A DNA stretch of 41,006 bases. Source: Hyphomicrobiaceae bacterium (GTDB lineage: Bacteria > Pseudomonadota > Alphaproteobacteria > Rhizobiales > Hyphomicrobiaceae). Below the pieces are notes generated by a model. That model made no database searches. It was not told the origin of the DNA and saw only the letters and a program-made list of their open reading frames with translations. The stretch spans positions 1 to 41,006 of the forward strand of contig JABFRJ010000215.1 in the NCBI GenBank assembly GCA_013141255.1. The letters run 5' to 3'. Made by a program: the position numbers and the translations under genes. Below, piece after piece: positions 1 to 10,200 of this stretch (the first letter of the stretch is position 1; every line of letters begins with the position of its first letter).

Positions 1-2
1 CC

Positions 3-821
3 GATGCTAAGAACCACGCGTCGATGATTGCGGGCATCCGCAATGGCGGCAATGAAAAGCACATCTTTAAGCACAACGACATAGCCGATCTTGAGCGACT
101 ATTAAAAACGGTCGACATCAAGCGCCCGAAGATCATCGCCTTTGAAAGCGTCTATTCAATGGATGGCGCTATCGCACCCATTGGCAAGATTTGCGATCTA
201 GCAAAAAAGTACAATGCACTGACCTATCTAGACGAAGTGCATGCAGTCGGCATGTATGGACCGCGTGGCGGTGGTATCGCAGAGCGCGATGGCGTCATGG
301 ACCGCGTGGACATCATCAACGGTACATTGGCCAAAGGCTTTGGCGTTATGGGCGGTTATATTGCCGCCAGTCGCGACATCTGTGACGCGATCCGTTCGTT
401 TGCACCAGGCTTCATTTTTACAACTTCAGTTGCACCAGCCATTGCTGCCGGTGCGCTGGCCTCAATCCGTCATCTAAAAGCGTCGACTGTAGAACGCGAA
501 CGCCATCAAGAGCGGGCGCGCACTTTGAAGCGCAAGTTCAAGAGCGCGGGCTTCCCTGTCGTCGATAATCCAAGCCACATCGTACCACTTCTGATCGGCA
601 ATCCAGTACATTGCAAACAGGTATCAGATATGCTGCTCGAACGGTTTGGCGTCTACGTGCAGCCGATCAATTATCCGACCGTGCCACGTGGCACGGAGCG
701 TTTACGTTTCACGCCTACCCCTGTGCACAGCGATGCAGATATGGATCGTCTGGTTGATGCGCTGAACACACTGTTTGCGGAATGCCCGATGTCTCTGGCA
801 GCAACGACCGCGGCTGAGTGA
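3..821 (+). CDS. hemA: 5-aminolevulinate synthase, 5'-truncated by window edge
   Basis: Condenses glycine and succinyl-CoA to 5-aminolevulinate, the first step of the Shemin (C4) haem pathway; a cytoplasmic PLP enzyme. The open frame runs in from the left edge and shows 272 codons of an enzyme that is usually about 400 residues. Visible family motifs are [13 protein letters not shown] at the left edge, the LDEVHAVG aspartate/histidine block that contacts PLP, and [15 protein letters not shown], whose lysine (codon 333-335) is the expected Schiff-base residue. The C-terminal domain ends normally, so only the N-terminus is missing. The C4 enzyme points to an alphaproteobacterium. It could be confused with other alpha-oxoamine synthases (KBL, BioF), but the motif wording fits ALAS. 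Confidence 0.95.
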   Translation, partial: DAKNHASMIAGIRNGGNEKHIFKHNDIADLERLLKTVDIKRPKIIAFESVYSMDGAIAPIGKICDLAKKYNALTYLDEVHAVGMYGPRGGGIAERDGVMDRVDIINGTLAKGFGVMGGYIAASRDICDAIRSFAPGFIFTTSVAPAIAAGALASIRHLKASTVERERHQERARTLKRKFKSAGFPVVDNPSHIVPLLIGNPVHCKQVSDMLLERFGVYVQPINYPTVPRGTERLRFTPTPVHSDADMDRLVDALNTLFAECPMSLAATTAAE

Positions 822-1244
822 TCAGCATCGGCAATATCAACGTGACCAATGTCCGGGTCTTGCCCAAGCCGACGCGATGATATGCGTAGCTAGCACAGGC
901 ATAGTTAGACACGCTCCCGCGTCAATCTGCACGCGCTGCGTGTGATACGTCTTTGCTGCGCAATCGACACCGGCGCCCAATCGACGGGTTAGGACGCCGC
1001 CTACCCTCATCACACGGACCTCACCACACTCGCGACGGCTTTGACCGTCGCTTTGACATATGAGCCTCGCTTGCGCGGCAACGTCGGAGACACTGTGCGC
1101 CCCTTTCCAGGCCTTCGACCTTCGGCTAACGTCGTCGAGCTGCATCGCGACCGCCTTACGGGTCGCCATCGGCCAAAACAGCACATCCAAGCGGGCCATC
1201 TGGTCTTAATGCTGGATACGACCAACAAGGGAATGGAACGCACA
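822..1244. other. Intergenic region between hemA and the TAXI genes
   Basis: About 420 bases without a convincing gene. An in-frame extension of the downstream gene reaches back to 1041, but its translation is unlike a signal peptide and is rejected. The only clear structure is the hairpin at 1032-1051. A promoter for the TAXI gene should lie between that hairpin and 1244, but I see no confident -35/-10 pair. Confidence 0.5.
1032..1051 (+). terminator. Hairpin, possible hemA terminator
   Basis: A perfect 7-bp stem, GCGACGG/CCGTCGC, with a 6-base loop is followed by only TTTGA. It lies about 210 bases after the hemA stop. The short T run makes it a weak intrinsic terminator at best; it could instead be a regulatory hairpin. 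Confidence 0.35.
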
Positions 1245-2213
1245 ATGAATTTTCGGACTTTCGGAGCCGTGATCGGGCTCATTGGAACAGTCGGGCTTGG
1301 CGCACATGCGGCACTGGCTCAGCAGCAGCAGTTCTCGATCTCAACCGGCGGCACGGGTGGAGTTTATTATCCGCTCGCCGGTGGGTTCGCCAACATAATC
1401 TCGAAGGCCATTCCAGGAGCGTCAGCGACAGCGGAAGTGACCGGCGGATCAGTCGACAATCTCAATATCGTTGGCTCAGGCAAGGGTGAGCTCGGTATGG
1501 CACAAGTCGATGCCACGATTGACGCAATCAAAGGCCAAGACAAGTTCAAGTCTCCATTGCCGATCCGAGCACTGGCTGTGATGTATCCGAATGTGATGCA
1601 CGTCGTCACCGTCGACGGTACGGGTATTACTAAGCTTGAAGACCTTAAAGGCAAGCGGGTCTCCACGGGTTCGCCGGGCAGCGCGACTGAGGTCTATGCG
1701 TTTCGTGTTATCGAAGCCGCTGGTCTCGATAAAGACAAGGACATGAAGCGCGAACGTCTTGGTGCCGCTGAATCTGCCAATGCTGTGAAAGATCGCAAAA
1801 TTGACGCGTTCTTCTTCGTTGTCGGCGTCCCCACTTCCGCAATCACGGATTTGGCAAACACGCCAGGCATGAAACTCAAAATGATCGATCACAGCCATGT
1901 ACTGGAAGCGATGAACAAAAAGTACGGCAACATCTACGCAGCCTATGACATTCCAACGACGGGTTACAAAGGAATGGAAGCTGCGAATAAGGCAACATCA
2001 GTGTGGAACATCCTAATGGCGAACGCCAGCATGAAGGATGATACCGCTTATCAAATCACCAAATTGTTCTTCGATAAACAGGCGGATCTGATTGCGGTAC
2101 ATAAGGAAGCCGCAAACATAAAGCCCGAAAATCAAAAATCTTCCAAGTCGGGAGCGCCGTTCCATCCCGGTGCTCTTAAATACTTCGCCGAAAAAGGCTG
2201 GAAGGTCGATTAA
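1245..2213 (+). CDS. TRAP transporter TAXI-family substrate-binding protein, copy 1
   Basis: Periplasmic solute receptor that delivers a ligand, often a dicarboxylate or amino acid, to a TRAP-TAXI permease. From the ATG at 1245 the product is 322 aa, exactly the length of the next gene. The signal peptide ends at ALA|QQQ, and the mature protein opens with FSISTGGTGGVYYPLAGG, the family hallmark. The in-frame ATG at 1233 is only 12 bases upstream and sits directly on the AAGGGA sequence, so 1245 is preferred. The protein is highly similar to copy 2, roughly three quarters identical by eye, indicating tandem duplication. A strong intrinsic terminator separates the two copies. The ligand cannot be read from the sequence. 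Confidence 0.93.
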   Translation: MNFRTFGAVIGLIGTVGLGAHAALAQQQQFSISTGGTGGVYYPLAGGFANIISKAIPGASATAEVTGGSVDNLNIVGSGKGELGMAQVDATIDAIKGQDKFKSPLPIRALAVMYPNVMHVVTVDGTGITKLEDLKGKRVSTGSPGSATEVYAFRVIEAAGLDKDKDMKRERLGAAESANAVKDRKIDAFFFVVGVPTSAITDLANTPGMKLKMIDHSHVLEAMNKKYGNIYAAYDIPTTGYKGMEAANKATSVWNILMANASMKDDTAYQITKLFFDKQADLIAVHKEAANIKPENQKSSKSGAPFHPGALKYFAEKGWKVD

Positions 2214-2225
2214 TTGGATCAAGCA

Positions 2226-2259
2226 AGTGGGTCGCTCAGGAGCGACCCACTCTGTTTTT
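2226..2259 (+). terminator. Strong intrinsic terminator after TAXI copy 1
   Basis: AGTGGGTCGCTC and its exact reverse complement meet around an AG centre (2226-2251), followed directly by CTGTTTTT. The perfect 12-bp arms and T tract make this one of the clearest terminators in the window. Its position, 13 bases after the stop of the first binding-protein gene and about 55 before the second, suggests that copy 1 is mostly expressed apart from copy 2 and the permease. Confidence 0.85.
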
Positions 2260-2312
2260 CAACAGTTCGCTTCGACAAACTTTCCATCAACGAACCTTGG
2301 ATGTGAATAAAT

Positions 2313-3281
2313 ATGTTCGGTCGATCCAGTACGGCGGTCTCGATGATCGCAGCGGTGTTTGCATTGTGTTTCCCTCAAAACGCGAGTGCACAACAACAGT
2401 TCTCTATCTCGACCGGCGGTACTGGCGGGGTCTATTACCCGCTGGGTGGCGGCATTGCCAATGTGATTTCCAAGGCTATTCCGGGCGCTTCAGCAACCGC
2501 AGAAGTGACGGGTGGATCAGTCGACAACCTCAACATCGTCGGCTCGGGCAAGGGGGAACTGGCGTTGGCGCAAGTCGATGCCGTCATCGAGGCCGTAAAA
2601 GGTCAGGGCAAGTTCAAATCGCCGTTACCAATTCGAACGCTCGCCGTTCTGTATCCAAACGTGCAACAAGTAGTTACGCTTGAAAGCACAGGCATAAAAA
2701 CGCTGGCGGATTTGAAGGGCAAGCGCATTTCCACGGGCTCGCCAGGCAGCGCAACGGAAGTCTTGGCCTTGCGGATTATCGAAGCTGCCGGCCTCGATAA
2801 GGACGTTGATGTCAAACGCGAACGGCTCGGCGCGGCGGAGAGCGGCAATGCACTTAAGGACGGCAAGATCGATGCCTTCTTTTTTCCATCAGGATTGCCG
2901 ACATCCGCCATTACAGACGTGGCAAATACGCCTGGCATCAAGATCAAACTGATTGACCACGACTCGACGGTCGAGGCTATGAACAAAAAATTCGGCACAA
3001 TCTACACCAGCTATGAAATTCCCATGTCGATCTACAAGGGCATGGACAAGCCGAGCAAGGCCGTCTCGGTGTGGAACATCTTTATCGCCAACGCGAGCAT
3101 GAAAGACGAGACGGCGTACCAGATCACCAAACTCATCTTCGAAAAGCATGCTGATCTGGTGGCGGTCCATCGGGAAGCGACAAATATCAAACCCGAAAGC
3201 CAAAAGACTGGCTATGCGGGAGCACCATTTCATCCCGGTGCCCTTAAGTATTTCGCCGAACGCGGCTGGAAAGTTGATTGA
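2313..3281 (+). CDS. TRAP transporter TAXI-family substrate-binding protein, copy 2
   Basis: Second periplasmic TAXI receptor, 322 aa. The signal peptide starts MFGRSSTAVSMIAAVFALCF and ends near SAQQQ; the mature part repeats the STGGTGGVYYPLGGG opening of copy 1. The two proteins match almost throughout (ISKAIPGASATAEVTGGSVDN is shared), differing mainly at scattered positions and in the signal peptide. It lies 113 bases before the fused permease in the same direction and is the likelier cognate receptor. The Shine-Dalgarno region before 2313 is weak. Whether the copies bind the same ligand is unknown: several positions differ in the central region, for example VVGVPTSA in copy 1 against PSGLPTSA here. 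Confidence 0.93.
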   Translation: MFGRSSTAVSMIAAVFALCFPQNASAQQQFSISTGGTGGVYYPLGGGIANVISKAIPGASATAEVTGGSVDNLNIVGSGKGELALAQVDAVIEAVKGQGKFKSPLPIRTLAVLYPNVQQVVTLESTGIKTLADLKGKRISTGSPGSATEVLALRIIEAAGLDKDVDVKRERLGAAESGNALKDGKIDAFFFPSGLPTSAITDVANTPGIKIKLIDHDSTVEAMNKKFGTIYTSYEIPMSIYKGMDKPSKAVSVWNIFIANASMKDETAYQITKLIFEKHADLVAVHREATNIKPESQKTGYAGAPFHPGALKYFAERGWKVD

Positions 3282-3394
3282 AGATTCACCTCACTCCAAC
3301 CGCCTGATCCCTTTATCCTGCGGTGTTGCTGTTGCTTCGATGATTGTAGATCGCGCTTTTACGTCGAGCGCCCTGCCCACGTGAAAGCGCCGTC

Positions 3395-5446
3395 ATGACC
3401 ATGCCTGCCAAAGACCTGCCCAAAATTGCCGAAGTCGAACTCGATGAAGACGCTCGCAAAAAGATCGAAGCGTACATCGAGGAGGACGAAGGCGCGACCA
3501 ACAAGGTCGGCGGCACACTCGGAAAAATACTGATGGCACTCGCTATCGGTGTCACGCTGTTCCACCTCTATGCGGCCGTTGCCGGATCCTATCCCTTCAC
3601 CGCGTTTCCAATTGTGCCGACTTATCTGCTGCGTCCGCTGCACGTTGGTATGATCCTGATGTTGTCGTTCCTGCTTTTCCCAATGCTGAAGAGCTTACGG
3701 CATCGCGTAACACTGCTTGATTGGGCCTTTGCTTTGGCGTCCGTCGCCATCATCGCCTACATCATTAGTCAGGGTGACGAATTCGGCGACCGCGCCGTCA
3801 GTCCTGATAAATTTGACGTCTGGATCGGCATTGCGTTTATTGCGCTGCTGCTGGAGGCGACACGCCGCACGACAGGCATGGTGATGCCTGTAATTTGTGC
3901 GATGTTTTTATCCTATGCGCTAGCTGGCCCTTATTTGCCACAACCTTGGACACATCGAGGCTACGGTATAGACCGGCTCGTCGGCCAACTATACATGACA
4001 CTTGAGGGCATATTCGGCACCGCCGTCGACGTGTCGTCGAGCTTGATTATTCTATTCACGATCTTTGGCGCGATCTTGCAGTACTCAGGAGCGGGCAAGT
4101 TCTTCATCGACTTTTCGCTCGGGATGATGGGAGGAAAGCGCAACGCCGCTGGACGCACTGTGGTGCTGGCGTCGTTTCTCATGGGCGGCCCATCAGGGTC
4201 AGGTGTGGCCACGACCGTCACAATCGGCACTGTCGCCTATCCCATGCTGCAGAAGGCAGGCTACGAAAAGAACGCAGCCGGTGGGCTTTTGGCCGCTGGC
4301 GGGTTGGGAGCTATCATCTCGCCACCAGTGCTTGGTGCAGCAGCTTTTCTGATCGCCGAGTTTCTCAAGATCTCATATTTTGATGTGATCTTGATGGCGA
4401 CGATCCCGACAGTGCTCTACTACTTCGGCATTCTCGTGATGGTCGAATTAGATGCGCGCAAATACGGCGGCGGCGGCGAACGTATCGTCGCACCAATCGA
4501 TCTGTGGGCGCTGACCAAGAAGTATTGGTTCCATTTCGGCTCATTGATTTCGATCATTGTCTTCATGATGTTTGGATTTTCGCCGACGGTTGCGGTTTTC
4601 TGGGCCACGGTATTGGCTATTGCGTCGAGCTTTCTCAGTCGCGACTCGGCTCTGGTGCCGTCCAAACTAACTCGTGCTTTGGCCGAAGGTACGACAGGCG
4701 TACTCAATGCGGCGACGACGTGCGCATCTGCTGGCATTATCGTCGGAGTGGTGACGCTGACGGGGCTCGGCCTCAAGTTCTCGTCCATCGCTATCGACTA
4801 TGCGGGCGGCAGCTTGTTGCTGACTGCGATCTACACCGCGTTGATCGTGTGGATCGTTGGGCTCGCAGTTCCGGTTACAGCCTCATACATCATCTGCGCT
4901 GTGATCGCGGCGCCAGCACTCACAAAACTCGGCGTACCGGATTACGCGGCCCACATGTTCATCTTCTACTACGCTGTGTTGTCCGAAGTATCGCCGCCGA
5001 CCGCATTATCACCATTCGCGGCAGCAGCCATAACAGGCGGTAGTCCCTACAAAACCACGCTGCAATCCTGGAAGTACACGATGCCGGCATTTCTCGTGCC
5101 GTTTGTCTTCATTCTTGATCCTGTCGGCACAGGGCTGCTGCTCAAGCCCGCCAAAGGCGTGACCTGGTTCGATGTGACATACGTGACGATGGTAACCGCT
5201 TTCGGCATTGTTGCGCTCGGAATTGCGGCTCAGCATTGGTTGATCAAACGAAACTCGATCATTGAGACAGCGTTGTTTGCCGTCGCCGGACTGATGTTCA
5301 TGTTCCCGAAGTTAATTGATGGGATCGTGAAGTCGCTTACGGGATTTACACCAGCGTATCATGCACCCATTGCACTAGCGTTATTTGTGGCGACATATGC
5401 CATGCATCGGACGCGCGCAGCCATAGGAAAGCCGCAGACGGCTTGA
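3395..5446 (+). CDS. TRAP-TAXI transporter fused permease (DctQ-DctM type)
   Basis: Integral membrane permease of a secondary, ion-coupled TRAP uptake system, 683 aa. This is the length expected for the fused small (4-TM, DctQ-like) and large (12-TM, DctM-like) subunits typical of TAXI systems. A charged cytoplasmic N-terminus of about 45 residues precedes many hydrophobic segments. The DctM-like part carries glycine-rich stretches (MGGPSGSGVATTVTIGT; AGGLGAIISPPVLGAAAF) typical of the family. The start at 3395 is followed by another ATG at 3401, and the ribosome site (GTGAAAG) is weak, so either may be used. It follows two TAXI receptor genes and meets the ferredoxin-NADP reductase gene tail to tail. 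Substrate unknown. Confidence 0.93.
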   Translation: MTMPAKDLPKIAEVELDEDARKKIEAYIEEDEGATNKVGGTLGKILMALAIGVTLFHLYAAVAGSYPFTAFPIVPTYLLRPLHVGMILMLSFLLFPMLKSLRHRVTLLDWAFALASVAIIAYIISQGDEFGDRAVSPDKFDVWIGIAFIALLLEATRRTTGMVMPVICAMFLSYALAGPYLPQPWTHRGYGIDRLVGQLYMTLEGIFGTAVDVSSSLIILFTIFGAILQYSGAGKFFIDFSLGMMGGKRNAAGRTVVLASFLMGGPSGSGVATTVTIGTVAYPMLQKAGYEKNAAGGLLAAGGLGAIISPPVLGAAAFLIAEFLKISYFDVILMATIPTVLYYFGILVMVELDARKYGGGGERIVAPIDLWALTKKYWFHFGSLISIIVFMMFGFSPTVAVFWATVLAIASSFLSRDSALVPSKLTRALAEGTTGVLNAATTCASAGIIVGVVTLTGLGLKFSSIAIDYAGGSLLLTAIYTALIVWIVGLAVPVTASYIICAVIAAPALTKLGVPDYAAHMFIFYYAVLSEVSPPTALSPFAAAAITGGSPYKTTLQSWKYTMPAFLVPFVFILDPVGTGLLLKPAKGVTWFDVTYVTMVTAFGIVALGIAAQHWLIKRNSIIETALFAVAGLMFMFPKLIDGIVKSLTGFTPAYHAPIALALFVATYAMHRTRAAIGKPQTA

Positions 5447-5458
5447 CCGCTGCGGCTT
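5429..5458. terminator. Hairpin between convergent genes
   Basis: AAGCCGCAG (5429-5437) pairs with CTGCGGCTT (5450-5458) around a 12-base loop. It overlaps the permease stop codon and sits in the 35-base gap between convergent genes, so it may stop transcription from either side. No long T run follows, so strength is uncertain. Confidence 0.5.
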
Positions 5459-5481
5459 CGCAATACGGATCACGAACGACA

Positions 5482-6555
<1,074 letters not shown>

Positions 6556-6681
6556 TCAAGTCGGAGTGTTCACATCGCCAGCGGCATACGCTCTGTGGCG
6601 TTTGTGCGCAATGGTTGAGCGCTCGCGGATCTAAGCGGGGGCACAATTTCGGGATGGTTGGCGACTTAATGGCCGACCGGC

Positions 6682-6710
6682 TTGACATGCTGCACCCGCG
6701 TTCCTTATAT
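6682..6710 (+). promoter_or_regulatory. Sigma-70 promoter of the tRNA gene
   Basis: TTGACA at 6682-6687 and TTATAT at 6705-6710 are separated by exactly 17 bases. The predicted start site near 6717 is about 11 bases before the mature tRNA 5' end. The consensus -35 and ideal spacing fit a strong housekeeping promoter. Confidence 0.8.
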
Positions 6711-6727
6711 GCCCCGACGCATGGTAA

Positions 6728-6804
6728 GGCGGGATAGCTCAGCTGGTTAGAGCGGCGGAATCATAATCCGTAGGTCCCCAGTTCAAGTCTGGGTCTCGCT
6801 ACCA
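6728..6804 (+). tRNA. tRNA-Met (CAT anticodon, elongator type)
   Basis: A full 77-base cloverleaf can be drawn. The acceptor GGCGGGA pairs with TCTCGCT (two G-U pairs), the D stem is GCTC/GAGC, and the anticodon stem GCGGA/TCCGT closes loop ATCATAA with anticodon CAT at 6762-6764. The T stem is CCCAG/CTGGG with TTCAAGT in the loop. The 3' CCA is encoded. The GCGGA-ATCATAA-TCCG anticodon arm resembles elongator tRNA-Met of alphaproteobacteria and lacks the three G-C pairs of initiators. A tRNA-Ile2 (lysidine-modified CAT) is the main alternative. Confidence 0.93.
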
Positions 6805-7243
6805 TTTCGTTTCAACGGGTTAATTCAGCTGACTGCCGACATTCGCCGTTGGTCTACGGCCTCATTGCTTGAGCCGATGACCTTAAGCCAGACAGTTCCC
6901 TAATATGGGCCCAGTAGGGCAGCAACTGAACTGACGCCTTGCGTCCTTTTCAGACTGTTTCGCAACTGCACGACGCCGTACGCCTACCTTCCGTTGCTCA
7001 GCGCAATGCTCCCCCCAAGGGCAGAGCAAGTGCCAAACACCGCTTCAATTATACCACCCCCGAATTTTGCTTAACCAAAAATACTTCCCGTGCCTCCGTT
7101 CGAGCAGCCACGACATGTTTTGTTCCAGATGGACTGCTGAACCTTTGGGCCTATCAATGCGTCAAATCTGTCGTATGCTTTGACACTCGATAACGCCAAT
7201 CGCCTGTCGAAACAGATCATTTCCCCCGAGCGGAGTCCGCGCC
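6805..7243. other. Intergenic region between tRNA and the SHxxxx-repeat gene
   Basis: About 440 bases with only short, unconvincing open frames on either strand and no recognisable RNA. No integrase or repeated tRNA 3' end was seen, so the tRNA does not look like a used attachment site here. The promoter for the secreted-protein gene presumably lies in the right half, but no confident -35/-10 pair stands out. GGAG at 7231-7234 is the likely ribosome site for the GTG start at 7244. Confidence 0.4.
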
Positions 7244-10200
7244 GTGACCACTCCTTCATGCAACAGCACTTCGGCCAAACCCAATGCGCCACCCCGTCAA
7301 AAGGCCTCCATCTGCTCCGTAAGTCTTTCCATTGGCTTGAGCGCATTCGTGCTCGCCTTCATAAATCACCTCCCCGCAATCGCTCAGGAAACCGGCATGA
7401 GACCAGGTGAAGCGTTTCTCACCCGTTTTTCTGGCATCAAGCCGGCTGAGGGCGCCGGTGAGACTGGTCCTTTCGTGATCGCGTCAGAAGGTATTGTTGG
7501 CAGCATTATCGATTTGCGCGCACCCGGTCGGCCACCACAGGGATCACACTGGATTGACGAGCCACAACGAGCATTTGTGACCGCAGCCGATGTCGGCCAA
7601 GTCTTCGGTGTTGTCCTCGACGAGCAATCGCCGCCGAATATCTACATAACCGCGACAGCAGCGTTCGGCCTGCATACTGCAACAGGTAGTCGGCGCTGGA
7701 TGGACGGTATGTGGGGCCGTCGTGGCGGGCCTGGTACGATCTATAAGCTGGACCGTAGTAACGGCTACAAACCGACACTGTTCACCGACGTAAAACTCTC
7801 AGGTCGAGCCAACACCGGCGCCGCGCTCGGTAACATAGCGTTCGACAAGGTAAATCGTCAGTTCTTTGTCTCAGACCTTGAGACCGGCATGATCCATCGC
7901 ATCGCCGCGGTCGATGGTGCCGACCGCGGACACTACGATCACGGTGTGCAAGGCCGCGCGCGCTTCCTTGATGTGCCTACCAAACAGCAACAGTCGCTCA
8001 CTCCCATAGCATTCGATCCTGCCTCGCGTGCACGACTTGAAGACTGCCCAACGGGCCGCTTCGACCAGACACCCGAATGCTGGAACCTCGCCGCCGCGGG
8101 CCGTCGTGTCTGGGGCGTCGGTGTCTGGCATGAGCCTGGACGCGGTGAGAGCCGCTTATTCTATGCAATTTGGAGCGGACCTGGCCAAAGCGGTGGCGAT
8201 TGGGCCAACCGGTCAGAAGAGGACAAACGCAGCTCCGTCTGGTCCGTTGGCATCCGTCAGGACGGCGCGCTCGATCCCAACGACATCCGCCGCGAGCTGA
8301 TTCTGCCCGATTTTTTTGTATCCGACTCTGACATAAAGCGCGCAGGCTACAGCCAGCCCGTCAGCGACATTTCTTTCACAGGTTGCGGTGAACGTCCCGT
8401 CATGCTGCTGGCCGAACGCGGCGGTTTGCGTAACTTGGGCCTCGGCGAGGAGGCCGCGTTCTCCAAGCCCCATGAAGCGCGGGCGCTACGTTATGAGCTC
8501 GATCGGTCCGGCGCATGGCGTCCCGTTGGTCGTTACGACGTCGGCTATTATGACCGGAGCGAGGAAGGCCAACCGCATGTCCGTGCTAACTGCTCCGGCG
8601 GCGTCGCATTTGGCCCGGGTTATGATGAGAAAACTTGGACCGCCGACACAACCAAGCGTGATCAATACGTCTGGATCAGCGGCCACGCACTTTGCGCGCC
8701 CAAGGCGCCTTGCAATTTGCCGGGCTTCGGCCAGGAGTTAGCGGAATCAGTGCCAACTTCTGGCGACACAAAATCGGCATCAGGAACACCACCTGCTACT
8801 CCGGCAGCAGTTGAAGGTGATCCTGGCGGCCCTGACGACAGCGAGGTGCATGGCATTGCCGGCATGGCCGAAACAGCATTCGAGGAAGTCGCTCCAACTG
8901 CCGCGTACCGCCCCTATCCGACCGACACGCAGGCCGCCTATCCTGCCACCGGGCCTGACCGTGCCTACCTGGTAGACGCCGATATCAACGTCGACGCTCG
9001 CGGCGCGCTGATCGAGACCGAAATCACACGAAACGATGCCACCCGAATCGGCGACATCGTCATTTATCAACCCTGCCCGCCGCCGCGCACCGCCGGCATT
9101 GCAATTCCCACGGGCTTGTTACTCACGCCCCCGCTTGCGGAAGACCCACCCATGACATGGGTCGATCACCCATCCGACATCAGTCACGCTCGCGTGGCCA
9201 GTCACGGGCGTTTCTCCAGTCACAGCCGATACGGTTCGCACAGCCCCTACTGGAGCCACAGCCGCTTCAATTCTCACAGCACGTTCTGGAGCCATAGCAG
9301 AACAGCGTCACACAATCCGATCTGGAGTCATAACCGCTTGGCTTCACATAGCCGCGAACGCAGCCACAGCCTAACCTCGTCACACACACGTGTCAGCAGT
9401 CACTTCCGCATCGGTTCGCATTCCCAGGAGGGCAGCCACAACCGTCTGCGCTCCCACAACCCGTCCATCAGTCACGCGGCGACAGCGTCGCACAATCGCA
9501 CACTCAGCCACACACGCCTATTTTCGCATAGCGTCGCACTGAGCCACGTCAGGCTCTCAAGCCACGCCACGGCATTGAGTCACAGCCTTAAAGGATCACA
9601 TTCCACAGTCGTCAGCCACAAGGGGAGTTCGTCACACAATCTTTCGCTCAGCCATGGCCGTACCCAGTCGCACAGCCGCTCCATCAGCCACACAATCACA
9701 GGATCCCACGCGGCTGCCGTCAGCCATGGCCCGAAGACAAGCCACGCCACCCTCATCAGCAAGGGCGGACAACATACCCTTGTGAAGAGCCACAGCGTAG
9801 AGGGGAGTGGTGGTCATGGTGTCGTGTTGAGCAAAGGACCTCAGCATGCGGTTGTGCTCAGTAAAGGCCAGACCCACAGTATCTTGCACTCGAAGGGTAC
9901 GGTGCATCAGGCGTCGATCAGTACAGCAGTCGCAGTCGGCGGTGCCGTCGCGATCATTGGCGCGACCAAGGGCGCTGGAGGCCACGTTAGGGCAATTTCT
10001 GCACTGCAGTCGCTGCCACAGGGATTGCCAAAGACGCAGACCGGCAATCCATTGACGAACGGAGGTGCCCCCGTCGTGGTGCCGAAGACCGGCCAGCCGA
10101 TTGTAGTCAAACCGAAGATCGATTTGCCGAAAGTGATCACGCCGAAGATCGATCCACCAAAAGTCATCAGACCGAAAGTCGATACGCCAAAGGTGACCAC

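Noticed and set aside
1041-1244. Upstream in-frame extension of the first TAXI gene
   Set aside because: Its translation is not a signal peptide, it covers a hairpin, and starting at 1245 gives the same 322-aa length as the tandem paralogue.
6728-7243. tRNA 3' end as a mobile-element attachment site
   Set aside because: No integrase, no repeated tRNA tail and no phage or plasmid genes were seen to the right.
9182-9757. Regular 18/36-bp repeats that could be taken for a CRISPR or satellite array
   Set aside because: The repeats are in frame, keep only Ser-His codons constant, and lie inside one long signal-peptide ORF; there are no conserved nucleotide repeats with unique spacers.
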